A program made the position numbers and the translations under genes. Shown here piece after piece: positions 1-6,650 of a stretch of DNA of 7,805 nt. The notes below the pieces were generated by a model that saw only the letters and a program-made list of their open reading frames with translations, searched no databases and was not told the DNA's origin. The stretch comes from Microscillaceae bacterium (GTDB lineage: Bacteria; Bacteroidota; Bacteroidia; Cytophagales; Microscillaceae). How positions within the stretch are numbered: position 1 is the first letter of the stretch; each line of letters opens with the position of its first letter. The stretch lies in contig DMXI01000085.1 in assembly GCA_003483885.1 (NCBI GenBank), positions 1 through 7,805 on the forward strand. The letters run 5' to 3'.

Positions 1-2
1 CT

Positions 3-1307
3 GTATATAAAATAGAACATCTGGCCACCTTGGTTCATCATTCGATGGATGGTGAAAAACGTAATTTTCACACTTCACGCCACGCATTGGCTGTTTCTGA
101 GGGGCAAGATGGAATTCCTACTTTGGCTGGTTTGTTTCATGACATCATCTATTTTCAAATCGATAATGGGTTTCCAATGTATACCCACGAAATGCTCATG
201 CCTTTTGTAGAAATAGACGGCGACGAAGTTTTTATCAAACCCGAGTTTGAAGTAGAAGATATTTTATTCACTTTTTGCCTGGAAATTTTTGAATTTCAGC
301 CAGGACAAAAGCTTTCTCCCTTTAGTGGTTTAAATGAGTTTTTAAGTGCCTTTGTAGCGGCCAAAGCGTTAGAAGAGTTTTTATCACGTAAGCAGCTCCT
401 TATGATCATTGCTTGCATAGAAGCCACCATTCCCTTTCGTATGCCTGATAAACGCGGAATTTCGGCGTATGACCGCTTAGAGATGCGTTTGCGACGGATT
501 AGTATTCAATACGATGTAGATTTTTCGGAGCATGAGATTAGCCAAACAGTTCGTTGGGGAGTTACCTTGGCCAACAAGGATGTAGAAAACTTTGCATACA
601 AGGATGTAGGAGAGTTTTTGGACCATACCTGGGCCTTGTTACCAGAAACCAATGGAACATTGTGGGCTACCGAAGTTTACTCCATTCGCAACTATCGTCA
701 GGCTTTGCTCAAAATGGAAAATTTCTTGAGTTTCTTAAATCCTGACAGTGTATTTCAACAATACAAAGACACTCCTGACAATCAATACTATAACGATCTT
801 AATCAACAGGCTCATTACAATATTGCCATTGCCCGTGATTATTTAGGGATTAAGTTGCTAAATATTGCCATTATTGAGGCTTTAGCGCTTTCTACCGGAG
901 GTGATGTGCCCATTTCTATGTTTTTGGGAGACATCAAGCATGGGACTCAAAAAGTAGAGCGTGCCGAGGATTATTTGCCCAAAATAAGCCTACTGGAAGG
1001 CCTGGAATACAACGAGGTTTTATATGCATTGCTAGAGTTTGGACGCGCAAGCGAATCTAGCTTTGACATGAAAAACTCTCCACTGGCATCTTTTGTATAT
1101 AAGTCTTTAGGTACCCAAAAAACTGATAAATACCTCAACGCTGCCAAGGACATGTTTGCTCACCGAATTTCGCCCGAAGAGTTTCTACGTACGATGGAAC
1201 CCAACGTCGTTTGCTCTATTGCCAAGGCTTGTGCAATGTTGGCTTTTACCCGCCGTGAAGCGCTATTGGATCAATATGGCCAAATCGAGAACCTGATGGA
1301 AAAATAG
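3..1307 (+). CDS. HD-domain protein, putative metal-dependent phosphohydrolase (5' end cut by window edge)
   Basis: The reading frame is open to the left edge (codons from base 3), so the TTG at base 30 is probably internal and the true start lies outside the window. Counting from base 3, the N-terminal part carries an HD-type signature: His23 and His27 (FHTSRH), then His46-Asp47 (LAGLFHDIIY). A later Asp193 in LANKDVENFA could be the closing metal ligand. HD proteins bind divalent metals and usually hydrolyse phosphoesters; no substrate can be read from this sequence. The remaining roughly 240 residues are mostly helical-looking, soluble and unrecognised, with no membrane segment. The protein is probably cytoplasmic. 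It ends with TAG 107 bp before the transporter gene on the same strand, and nothing links the two functionally. The HD assignment rests on motif reading only; the C-terminal half could be a separate domain. Confidence 0.6.
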   Translation, partial: VYKIEHLATLVHHSMDGEKRNFHTSRHALAVSEGQDGIPTLAGLFHDIIYFQIDNGFPMYTHEMLMPFVEIDGDEVFIKPEFEVEDILFTFCLEIFEFQPGQKLSPFSGLNEFLSAFVAAKALEEFLSRKQLLMIIACIEATIPFRMPDKRGISAYDRLEMRLRRISIQYDVDFSEHEISQTVRWGVTLANKDVENFAYKDVGEFLDHTWALLPETNGTLWATEVYSIRNYRQALLKMENFLSFLNPDSVFQQYKDTPDNQYYNDLNQQAHYNIAIARDYLGIKLLNIAIIEALALSTGGDVPISMFLGDIKHGTQKVERAEDYLPKISLLEGLEYNEVLYALLEFGRASESSFDMKNSPLASFVYKSLGTQKTDKYLNAAKDMFAHRISPEEFLRTMEPNVVCSIAKACAMLAFTRREALLDQYGQIENLMEK

Positions 1308-1323
1308 TTCAAATTATAAATGG

Positions 1324-1402
1324 AAAATGAAAAGTAAACAATGATCATTTTTACTTGACGTAAAACAAATCATTTTTCATTTTTAGTTTTTAACTTTTCA
1401 TT
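1324..1402. repeat. AT-rich intergenic inverted repeats
   Basis: The spacer between the HD gene and the transporter gene contains a perfect 10-bp inverted repeat, AATGAAAAGT (1326-1335) against ACTTTTCATT (1393-1402). Nested inside it is a 7-bp pair, AAGTAAA (1332-1338) with TTTACTT (1350-1356). The right half also repeats CATTTTT-like units. The AT-rich stems lack a GC core, so this is not a convincing intrinsic terminator. It may be a decayed small repeat element or just biased composition. TAACTTTT (1391-1398) is one base off the Bacteroidota -7 box but has no TTG at the right distance. Confidence 0.4.
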
Positions 1403-1414
1403 CTACATTCCCTT

Positions 1415-2179
1415 ATGATTTACGTCTTCCTTGTGATTGGTAGTATTCTTACCGGGTTTATCAATACCTTGGCAGGGAGTGGTAGTCTTATCATGTTGCC
1501 CTTGTTGATGAGTGCTGGATTACCTGCAAATATTGCCAATGGTACCAATAGAGTAGCCACTGTAGTACAAAGCATTATTGGAGTGGGTACTTTTATGCGC
1601 AACAAAAAAATGGATGTGCGGGATAGTCGGCTTCCAATTGGGATTTGTGTGATTGGCGCTTTTATTGGCGCAGGTATTGCCACCCAAGCCGATCCTAAGT
1701 TTTTAAAGCAGTTTATTCGTTATTTGATGATTGTCATGTTTTTTGTGATCCTCATCAAGCCCAAACGCTGGTTTAAGGAAAACGACATAACCAGTGATAA
1801 ACACAAGCAGCCCCTTACCCTTACTTTGTTATTTTTTGCCGGCATTTATGCTGGATTTATTCAAGCAGGTATTGGTATTATATTACTAGCTATTTTGGTA
1901 TTAAGGGCCGATTTTAGCTTACCCTATGCCAATTTTATCAAACTAGTGGTAGTGTTGGTATATGCCATTCCAGTATTGTTGATTTTTGTCTCTCAAAATC
2001 AAGTAGATTGGAAGCTGGGGGGAATTACGGCGGTAGGCCAGGGCATTGGAGCCTATTTGGGAGCCCGCTTTGCATCGCGTGGCAAAAACGTTCAGGTTTG
2101 GATTTATCGGTTACTCTTACTAGTCGTCTTTTCTGCCATTATTTACCTGTTTAGAGATGAATGGCTTAAGTTGTTTTAG
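1415..2179 (+). CDS. TSUP family (TauE/SafE, formerly DUF81) membrane transporter
   Basis: This is a 254-residue integral inner-membrane protein, the usual length for the TauE/SafE (TSUP) family. Members export or import sulfite, sulfonates or related organic anions; the substrate here cannot be told. The family's internal duplication is visible. The first repeat has GFINTLAGSGSLIMLPLL near residues 14-31, followed by the ANGTNR loop (41-46). The second has AGIYAGFIQAGIG near 142-154. Hydrophobic stretches lie at about 2-20, 22-34, 74-90, 100-115, 135-163, 174-193, 201-216 and 229-246, consistent with about eight membrane segments. A basic cytoplasmic-type loop (KPKRWFKEN) separates the halves. 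The ATG at 1415 begins directly in the first membrane segment, as expected, and has no Shine-Dalgarno site. The gene converges with the next gene across only 7 bp, with no terminator between them. Confidence 0.88.
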   Translation: MIYVFLVIGSILTGFINTLAGSGSLIMLPLLMSAGLPANIANGTNRVATVVQSIIGVGTFMRNKKMDVRDSRLPIGICVIGAFIGAGIATQADPKFLKQFIRYLMIVMFFVILIKPKRWFKENDITSDKHKQPLTLTLLFFAGIYAGFIQAGIGIILLAILVLRADFSLPYANFIKLVVVLVYAIPVLLIFVSQNQVDWKLGGITAVGQGIGAYLGARFASRGKNVQVWIYRLLLLVVFSAIIYLFRDEWLKLF

Positions 2180-2186
2180 AGTAAAC

Positions 2187-2906
2187 TCATACCTTCTTTT
2201 TAAGTAGCCAATGTTTTACTAATTTTTTGTTGGCTAATAAATTACCCACGACATAAATAGAAGAGTTGCTAATCACCAGAGAATTGATTACAGGCTCTCT
2301 TACAACCCGCCGTCTGGTGCTAAAACTAGAATGGATGAAATCTAACTTACCCTGGCGTTTTTCAATAAATCCTACATGGGTATCTAAACCCAATATATAC
2401 ATTCCATCGGGTTGTTTTCTTAGATACGCGATGAGTTTTTCGGTATCATTGTTTCCAATCGTTTGAATGCTTTTCTTTTCACACAATCGCCTGATAATGA
2501 CACTGGCTGCTTGTTGTGCCAAACGATAACGATTGAGTTTGAAGCCTGCATGTTGTAGCGTAGTCGTTACAAAATACCCACAAGCAACTTTTCCTTTACG
2601 TGGACTACTGGTAGTACCACTATAGCTCCAGCGGGTACCATACCAATATGGAAATATTTTTTGGCCTAATGATGTTTGTAAATAGCGCTGAGAATGCTTT
2701 ACTAGCACTTGTTTTTCGGTTTTGGAAGCTTGTTGATAAGTTTTTCGTAGACTATCTCGTTGGTGGCTAATTTGAGTTTTGACCGTGTTATATTTATACA
2801 GGTGAGCTTTTAGGTTAAACTTTCTTGGAGTAGATATAGAGTACCAATAATAAAGCCCCAAAATGACTAGCAAAAGTGTGATAAGATAAGTGCGTGGTTT
2901 GATCAT
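2187..2906 (-). CDS. Membrane-anchored NlpC/P60-like (papain-fold) protein, putative cell-wall peptidase or amidase
   Basis: This 239-residue protein starts with a short basic end and a hydrophobic segment (about residues 6-24) with no lipobox cysteine, so it is probably an N-terminal anchor with the rest in the periplasm. A charged, likely helical linker (about 30-85) follows. The C-terminal region matches the NlpC/P60 order: aromatic/Gly stretch YWYGTRWSYSGT (87-98), then VACGYF with candidate nucleophile Cys109 at the start of a helix, then THVGFI with His177, then DFIHSS with His192 as a possible third residue. NlpC/P60 enzymes usually cleave cell-wall peptides. The typical DCSG motif is ACGY here, so the protein is a divergent member and the substrate is uncertain. 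TAACTTTA at 2931-2938, read on the minus strand, is one base off a -7 box, but the nearest TTG is 26 nt away rather than about 20. A terminator separates the gene from guaA, so it is probably transcribed on its own. Confidence 0.62.
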   Translation of the reverse strand: MIKPRTYLITLLLVILGLYYWYSISTPRKFNLKAHLYKYNTVKTQISHQRDSLRKTYQQASKTEKQVLVKHSQRYLQTSLGQKIFPYWYGTRWSYSGTTSSPRKGKVACGYFVTTTLQHAGFKLNRYRLAQQAASVIIRRLCEKKSIQTIGNNDTEKLIAYLRKQPDGMYILGLDTHVGFIEKRQGKLDFIHSSFSTRRRVVREPVINSLVISNSSIYVVGNLLANKKLVKHWLLKKKV

Positions 2907-2915
2907 ATACCAAAT

Positions 2916-2941
2916 AAGTTAGGTGAAAAATAAAGTTAGGT
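2916..2941. repeat. Two direct copies of a 9-bp motif upstream of the NlpC-like gene
   Basis: AAGTTAGGT occurs at 2916-2924 and again at 2933-2941, 17 bp start to start (ACCTAACTT on the coding strand). The second copy overlaps the candidate -7 element TAACTTTA. This arrangement could be a regulator site or chance; nothing identifies a regulator. Confidence 0.3.
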
Positions 2942-2982
2942 ATTGATATAACGTAAATGCTTGCCAAAGTTTCCTGAAGTGC

Positions 2983-3012
2983 AAAAACCGAACTCCTGCG
3001 AATTCGGTTTTT
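2983..3012 (-). terminator. Intrinsic terminator downstream of guaA
   Basis: A perfect 10-bp stem, AAAAACCGAA (2983-2992) with TTCGGTTTTT (3003-3012), encloses a 10-nt loop. It begins 28 bp after the guaA stop. Read on the minus strand, the hairpin ends in a run of five T, giving the classic terminator form. Because the stem begins with A5 and ends with T5, it may work in both directions. It separates guaA from the NlpC-like gene on the same strand. Confidence 0.82.
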
Positions 3013-3040
3013 ACAATATACCTTTGTTTGAGATAAGTGA

Positions 3041-4597
3041 TTATTCCCACTCAATCGTAGCCGGTGGTTTGGAGCTAATATCATATACCACTCTATTAAC
3101 CCCTTTTACTTGATTGATGATTTTGTTAGAGGTTTCTGCCAAAAACTCGTAAGGCAAATGTACCCAGTCAGCCGTCATTCCATCCAGGCTGTGCACCGCA
3201 CGTAGGGCTACTACATTTTCATAGGTGCGTTCATCGCCCATTACCCCAACCGATTGTACCGGAAGCAACATAGCACCAGCCTGCCATACATCATCATAGA
3301 GACCATTAGTTTTGAGTCCATTGATAAAAATCGCATCTACTTCTTGTAGAATCTCCACTTTTTCAGGAGTAATATCGCTCAAAATACGAATGGCTAAACC
3401 TGGACCAGGGAAAGGGTGACGTCCTAAGATTTTGGGATCAATATCCAGGCTTTTACCTACACGACGTACTTCGTCTTTAAATAATGTATTGAGAGGTTCT
3501 ACAACTTTTAAGTGCATTTTTTCGGGTAAACCTCCCACGTTATGATGTGATTTAATCGTAGCAGAAGGGCCTTTTACCGAAACCGATTCTATAATATCGG
3601 GATAGATAGTGCCTTGCCCGAGCCACTTCACATCTTGAATTTTATTGGCTTCGGCCTGAAATACGTCAATAAATTTCTTGCCAATGGCTTTACGTTTTTG
3701 CTCAGGATCTTTTACATCCTTTAGTACTGCATAAAACTCTTCTTTGGCATCTACTCCAGTTACGTTGAGGCCCATTCCTTTGTAAGAATCCAGCACCTGT
3801 TCAAACTCGTCTTTTCGCAAGAGACCATTGTCTACAAAAATAGCATATAGGTTTTTACCAATGGCTTTATGTAACAAAACGGCTGCTACCGAAGAATCTA
3901 CTCCACCCGAGAGGCCTAGTACTACTTTATCGTCTCCCAATTGCGCTTTCAATTCGGTCACAGTGGTTTCTACAAAGGAATCGGGGGTCCAGTTTTGAAC
4001 ACAACCACAAATGTCTACCACAAAATTTTGTAACAACTGTTTCCCTTCTAAAGTATGCGTTACTTCAGGGTGAAACTGAATCCCGTAGGTTTCTTGATCG
4101 GCAATTTTGAATCCGCCCACTTTTACCGATTCGGTACTGGCCAAAATTTCAAAATTAGAAGGAATATCAGTAATGCTATCCCCGTGAGACATCCATACTT
4201 GAGAATCTGCCGAGATATTTTTGAAGAGGGGAGAGGCATTCTCTACAAACTGTAAATTGGCGCGCCCATATTCACGGGTAGCTGAGGGCTGTACTTGTCC
4301 ACCAGCTTTATGTGCCATCAATTGTGCCCCATAACAAACTCCCAAAATTGGAGTTTTACTCTGAAATTGCTCCAACGGAAATTGAGGCGCTTCTTCATCA
4401 AGCACCGAACAAGGGCTTCCCGAAAGAATGATTCCTTTGGCTTGCTCAAATTGAGAAGCATCTTTTAAAACGTCACTATTAAAAGGGAGAATTTCACAAT
4501 AAACATTCAACTCGCGCACCCGGCGAGCAATCAATTGGGTGTATTGTGACCCAAAATCGAAGATGAGAATTTGCGTATGGGTATTGTTTGGTTTCAT
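3041..4597 (-). CDS. guaA: GMP synthase (glutamine-hydrolysing)
   Basis: GuaA converts XMP, ATP and glutamine to GMP in the cytoplasm, the last step of de novo guanine nucleotide synthesis. The protein has 518 residues, normal for a bacterial two-domain GuaA. The N-terminal class I glutamine amidotransferase domain (about 8-197) has nucleophile Cys88 in GVCYG and the His176/Glu178 pair in QFHPEV. The ATP-pyrophosphatase domain follows, with the P-loop SGGVDS at 230-235. The C-terminal dimerisation domain contains GRHPFPGPGLAIR and ends in the family-typical KPPATIEWE. The frame stays open upstream to 4744, but the ATG at 4597 is chosen because the amidotransferase fold begins at once (ILIFDFGSQYTQ) and the extension is not family-like. 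A strong promoter sits directly before this ATG, with a terminator after the gene, so it is probably monocistronic. Confidence 0.97.
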   Translation of the reverse strand: MKPNNTHTQILIFDFGSQYTQLIARRVRELNVYCEILPFNSDVLKDASQFEQAKGIILSGSPCSVLDEEAPQFPLEQFQSKTPILGVCYGAQLMAHKAGGQVQPSATREYGRANLQFVENASPLFKNISADSQVWMSHGDSITDIPSNFEILASTESVKVGGFKIADQETYGIQFHPEVTHTLEGKQLLQNFVVDICGCVQNWTPDSFVETTVTELKAQLGDDKVVLGLSGGVDSSVAAVLLHKAIGKNLYAIFVDNGLLRKDEFEQVLDSYKGMGLNVTGVDAKEEFYAVLKDVKDPEQKRKAIGKKFIDVFQAEANKIQDVKWLGQGTIYPDIIESVSVKGPSATIKSHHNVGGLPEKMHLKVVEPLNTLFKDEVRRVGKSLDIDPKILGRHPFPGPGLAIRILSDITPEKVEILQEVDAIFINGLKTNGLYDDVWQAGAMLLPVQSVGVMGDERTYENVVALRAVHSLDGMTADWVHLPYEFLAETSNKIINQVKGVNRVVYDISSKPPATIEWE

Positions 4598-4601
4598 GGG
4601 G

Positions 4602-4632
4602 CAAAGGTAAATCGAATTGGGGATTTTGCCAA
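4602..4632 (-). promoter_or_regulatory. guaA promoter, Bacteroidota type, directly abutting the start codon
   Basis: Read on the minus strand, a TTG (4632-4630) is followed after exactly 20 nt by TACCTTTG (4609-4602), a perfect match to the Bacteroidota TAnnTTTG -7 box at the usual spacing. Only four bases (CCCC, 4601-4598) separate the box from the guaA ATG, so transcription should begin at or within a few bases of the ATG. That implies a leaderless or nearly leaderless mRNA. It also rules out the longer upstream reading frame, since the promoter lies inside it. Confidence 0.68.
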
Positions 4633-4650
4633 TGCCTAACGAAGGGTTTT

Positions 4651-4679
4651 TAGGGAGGATGCAATAAATAGTCTCCCTA
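4651..4679. repeat. Inverted repeat just upstream of the guaA promoter
   Basis: TAGGGAG (4651-4657) and CTCCCTA (4673-4679) form a perfect 7-bp inverted repeat around a 15-nt spacer. It lies about 18 bp upstream of the promoter TTG. Neither strand has a T run after it, so it is not a terminator. An operator or activator site for guaA is possible but unproven. Confidence 0.35.
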
Positions 4680-4721
4680 TTAGAGCCAGTGGTTTTGCAG
4701 ATAGATGAGGCTATTTTTTGC

Positions 4722-4742
4722 GCCCATAGCAGCGCTACGGGC
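4722..4742. repeat. GC-rich palindrome flanked by T and A runs
   Basis: The arms GCCC-A-TAGC (4722-4730) and GCTA-C-GGGC (4734-4742) pair as two 4-bp blocks with one A/C mismatch around the 3-nt loop AGC. A run of six T (4714-4719) lies on the left and an A-rich stretch (4743-4750) on the right, partly extending the pairing. On both strands T precedes and A follows the hairpin, opposite to an intrinsic terminator. It stands out from its AT-rich surroundings and may be a small dispersed palindromic element or a cruciform-prone site. Confidence 0.5.
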
Positions 4743-4744
4743 AA

Positions 4745-4767
4745 TAAAAATAACGAAATATATTCGT
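4745..4767 (-). terminator. Weak candidate terminator after the SGNH gene
   Basis: ACGAA (4753-4757) and TTCGT (4763-4767) form a 5-bp stem with loop ATATA. Read on the minus strand it is followed by the T-rich tail TATTTTTA. It lies about 100 bp after the SGNH stop and is the only candidate terminator found there. The stem is short and AT-rich, so support is weak. Confidence 0.3.
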
Positions 4768-4868
4768 GAAAGAACGGCTATCAATTGGGTATGTTATTTT
4801 TTGGATACTCCCTTATTGCTAATTTATATGGGTGTAGGTACCAATCATTAAAAGCCAAATTCAAAGCG

Positions 4869-5720
4869 CTATTTTACCTTTCCTTCTACAAAATCTTTCA
4901 CCAATCCTGCGACCATATTGGCTCCAAAAGTATTGAGATGCAGGTAGTTAGGAGTCATCAAGAAACCATTCAAGGCCGATATTTTGTCGAAGCTTTGCCC
5001 TAAAATATACCGGCGAAACATCGAGATGGCAATGAGACGACTAGTCGCTTTGTATTTGAGTTTAGGCGAAAAGTTGGCTTTCATCAAAAAAGAGCGTTGT
5101 TTTTCTTGTAATGGCAAGTAGGTCACTCGATTGACATCGGTCAATTGCTTAATGACATCATTGTAGGCTTGAGTTTGGATATTGGCTTTGTCGTCGAGTT
5201 TTTCTCCAATCAAGGGAATAGACATGACTGCTATTTTGGCATGGGTACGGGTTTTTAGAGAAATAATGATTTGGTTGAGGTTTTCCCGAAATTTATCAAT
5301 GAAGGGTTTCTCTTTGAGTTTTTTGAGACGTTTGTAAGTAAGCAGATTTTGATTATCCAAAATAGCATTTACATCGTTGGTTCCAATCAGTATTACTACA
5401 AAACTGGGGTTACAGGCAATGATTTCGTCCAACCGGTCCAATAAGTGCCCCGATAAATCCCCGTTTACTCCCGCATTTACCAAATGATATTGTCGCTGAC
5501 TCATCTTATCTTCCAATAAATCTACATAACCTACCCCCATGGTACCTTGAGTAAGGCCATCGCCTGCACATACAATAATTTTGCGATGATCTCCAGCCTC
5601 AAGTTCTTCCAGAAAGGCAATCGGGTGATTGGCCGGGAGGGTTTGAATAAGACGATAGAGATAAAAAAATATCCCTAAAGGAACTGCCACCAACAACAAT
5701 AAAAATAATAGGAAATACAT
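4869..5720 (-). CDS. Membrane-anchored SGNH/GDSL-fold hydrolase-like protein, probable pseudoenzyme
   Basis: This 283-residue protein has an N-terminal hydrophobic segment (about 2-24), probably an anchor, followed by an SGNH-hydrolase fold. The family blocks appear in order: block I IIVCAGDGLTQG (48-59), block II VNAGVNGDLSG (81-91), block III ILIGTNDVN (110-118) and block V TPNYLHLNTFGA (256-267). SGNH enzymes are esterases, lipases or acetylhydrolases using Ser, Asp and His. The block I Ser is Gly55 (GDG instead of GDS, codon GGC) and the block V Asp three residues before the His is Asn258 (codon AAC). The oxyanion-hole Gly87 and Asn115 and the catalytic-position His261 remain. With nucleophile and Asp both changed, ordinary esterase chemistry is unlikely, so a binding role is inferred. 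The frame is otherwise intact. The gene is divergent from the dehydrogenase gene 102 bp away. Confidence 0.85.
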   Translation of the reverse strand: MYFLLFLLLLVAVPLGIFFYLYRLIQTLPANHPIAFLEELEAGDHRKIIVCAGDGLTQGTMGVGYVDLLEDKMSQRQYHLVNAGVNGDLSGHLLDRLDEIIACNPSFVVILIGTNDVNAILDNQNLLTYKRLKKLKEKPFIDKFRENLNQIIISLKTRTHAKIAVMSIPLIGEKLDDKANIQTQAYNDVIKQLTDVNRVTYLPLQEKQRSFLMKANFSPKLKYKATSRLIAISMFRRYILGQSFDKISALNGFLMTPNYLHLNTFGANMVAGLVKDFVEGKVK

Positions 5721-5791
5721 GATTTAGTCAGGGTATCTTATCAATTCAATAAAACCGTGATTATTTTTAATAATAACTGGTAAAATAGTGA

Positions 5792-5799
5792 TATAATTG
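5792..5799 (+). promoter_or_regulatory. Candidate -7 box for the dehydrogenase gene
   Basis: TATAATTG matches five of the six fixed positions of the Bacteroidota TAnnTTTG box and ends 23 bp before the ATG at 5823, giving a plausible short leader. No TTG lies at the usual distance upstream. A purine-rich AGAGAGAT lies about 8-15 bases before the ATG and may help ribosome binding. The 102-bp region between the two divergent genes shows nothing else clear. Confidence 0.3.
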
Positions 5800-5822
5800 T
5801 TAAAACCCAGAGAGATAGTATT

Positions 5823-6650
5823 ATGGAGCAAAAATCGGTCATAATTATTACGGGCAGTGCCAGTGGTATAGGAAAGTATCTGACCAAAGCGTTAATTGAG
5901 CAGGGGCATTACTTGGTAGTGACTGATATTCAGGAAGATACCTTGCGAGTTCTAGCTGAAGAAGAAAACTGGCCCGAAGAGCAAATAATGGTTACTCGTT
6001 TAGATGTAACCTCTCCCGAAAACTGGCAGGAAGTGATTAGTCAAACACTTGAGAGATGGCAACGCATAGATGTATTGATGAATGTGGCTGGGATTTGTGT
6101 ACCAGGATTTATTCAGGAAACTCCTCTGGAACTGATTGATCAACATATAGATATTAACCTCAAAGGAGTGATTTATGGTGCTAAGTTAGTAGCCCCAGTC
6201 ATGATCAAACAACGACAAGGGCAAATCATCAATATTGCGTCACTGGCTGGAGTAGCGCCAGTAAAGGGAATGAACTTGTACAGCGCCTCTAAATTTGGCG
6301 TAAGAGGGTTTTCATTGGCCATTGCTTACGAACTCAAAGAATTTGGAGTAGCTGTTTCGGTGGTGTGCCCCGATGCAGTAGAAACGCCGATGTTGACCAA
6401 GTTAATGGATTATCAAGAAGCCGCGATGACTTTTTCGGGTGGTCGAATTTTGACAGTAGAAGATATTGGACAAGTGATTTTAAAAAAAGCCTTAATCAAG
6501 AAGAAAATAGAAGTACTCTATCCGGCTAGCCGTGGATTACAGGCCAAGTTAGGGAGCTTTTTCACTGGTTTTGGGGGGAAAATAACCAAGATATTGGTTA
6601 AAAAAGGCGTACGCAAACAAGCCAAGCTTCAGGTGAATTCAAATAAATAA
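5823..6650 (+). CDS. Classical short-chain dehydrogenase/reductase (SDR family)
   Basis: This 275-residue Rossmann-fold oxidoreductase reduces or oxidises a carbonyl or alcohol with a nicotinamide cofactor; its substrate is not readable. All classical SDR marks are present: the cofactor loop TGSASGIG (10-17), Asp61 in the LDVT motif, NVAG (87-90, usually NNAG), catalytic Asn112, Ser140 in NIASLAG, and Tyr153/Lys157 in YSASK. Asp35 at the end of the second strand (VVTDI) points to NAD(H) rather than NADP(H). The usual PG after strand 6 reads PD here (VCPDAVETP), a small deviation. The last 40 residues are basic (KKGVRKQAK) with a glycine-rich, weakly hydrophobic stretch, which might favour peripheral membrane contact. 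It stands alone on its strand, divergent from the SGNH gene and convergent with the response-regulator gene. Confidence 0.93.
   Translation: MEQKSVIIITGSASGIGKYLTKALIEQGHYLVVTDIQEDTLRVLAEEENWPEEQIMVTRLDVTSPENWQEVISQTLERWQRIDVLMNVAGICVPGFIQETPLELIDQHIDINLKGVIYGAKLVAPVMIKQRQGQIINIASLAGVAPVKGMNLYSASKFGVRGFSLAIAYELKEFGVAVSVVCPDAVETPMLTKLMDYQEAAMTFSGGRILTVEDIGQVILKKALIKKKIEVLYPASRGLQAKLGSFFTGFGGKITKILVKKGVRKQAKLQVNSNK

Noticed and set aside
1415..2906. Transporter and NlpC-like gene as a functional pair
   Set aside because: They are convergent, share no promoter, and their families have no known functional link; the short gap alone is not evidence.
4722..4742. GC-rich palindrome as a terminator for the SGNH gene
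   Set aside because: On the minus strand the hairpin is followed by A rather than T residues, and the T run precedes it.
4598..4744. In-frame upstream extension of guaA by 49 residues
   Set aside because: The extension contains the promoter and two inverted repeats, is not like the GuaA N-terminus, and the ATG at 4597 gives the normal family length.
4528..4789. Repeated 11-mer ATCAATTGGGT inside guaA and in the spacer upstream
   Set aside because: Several chance 11-mer pairs are expected in a window of this size, and similarity ends at the motif.
4598..4868. Purine riboswitch or other leader RNA upstream of guaA
   Set aside because: The promoter abuts the start codon, leaving no leader, and no purine-riboswitch core was seen in the spacer.
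4785..5003. Possible small plus-strand gene of 72 codons
   Set aside because: It overlaps the SGNH gene antisense for most of its length, shows no recognisable domain and no start signal.
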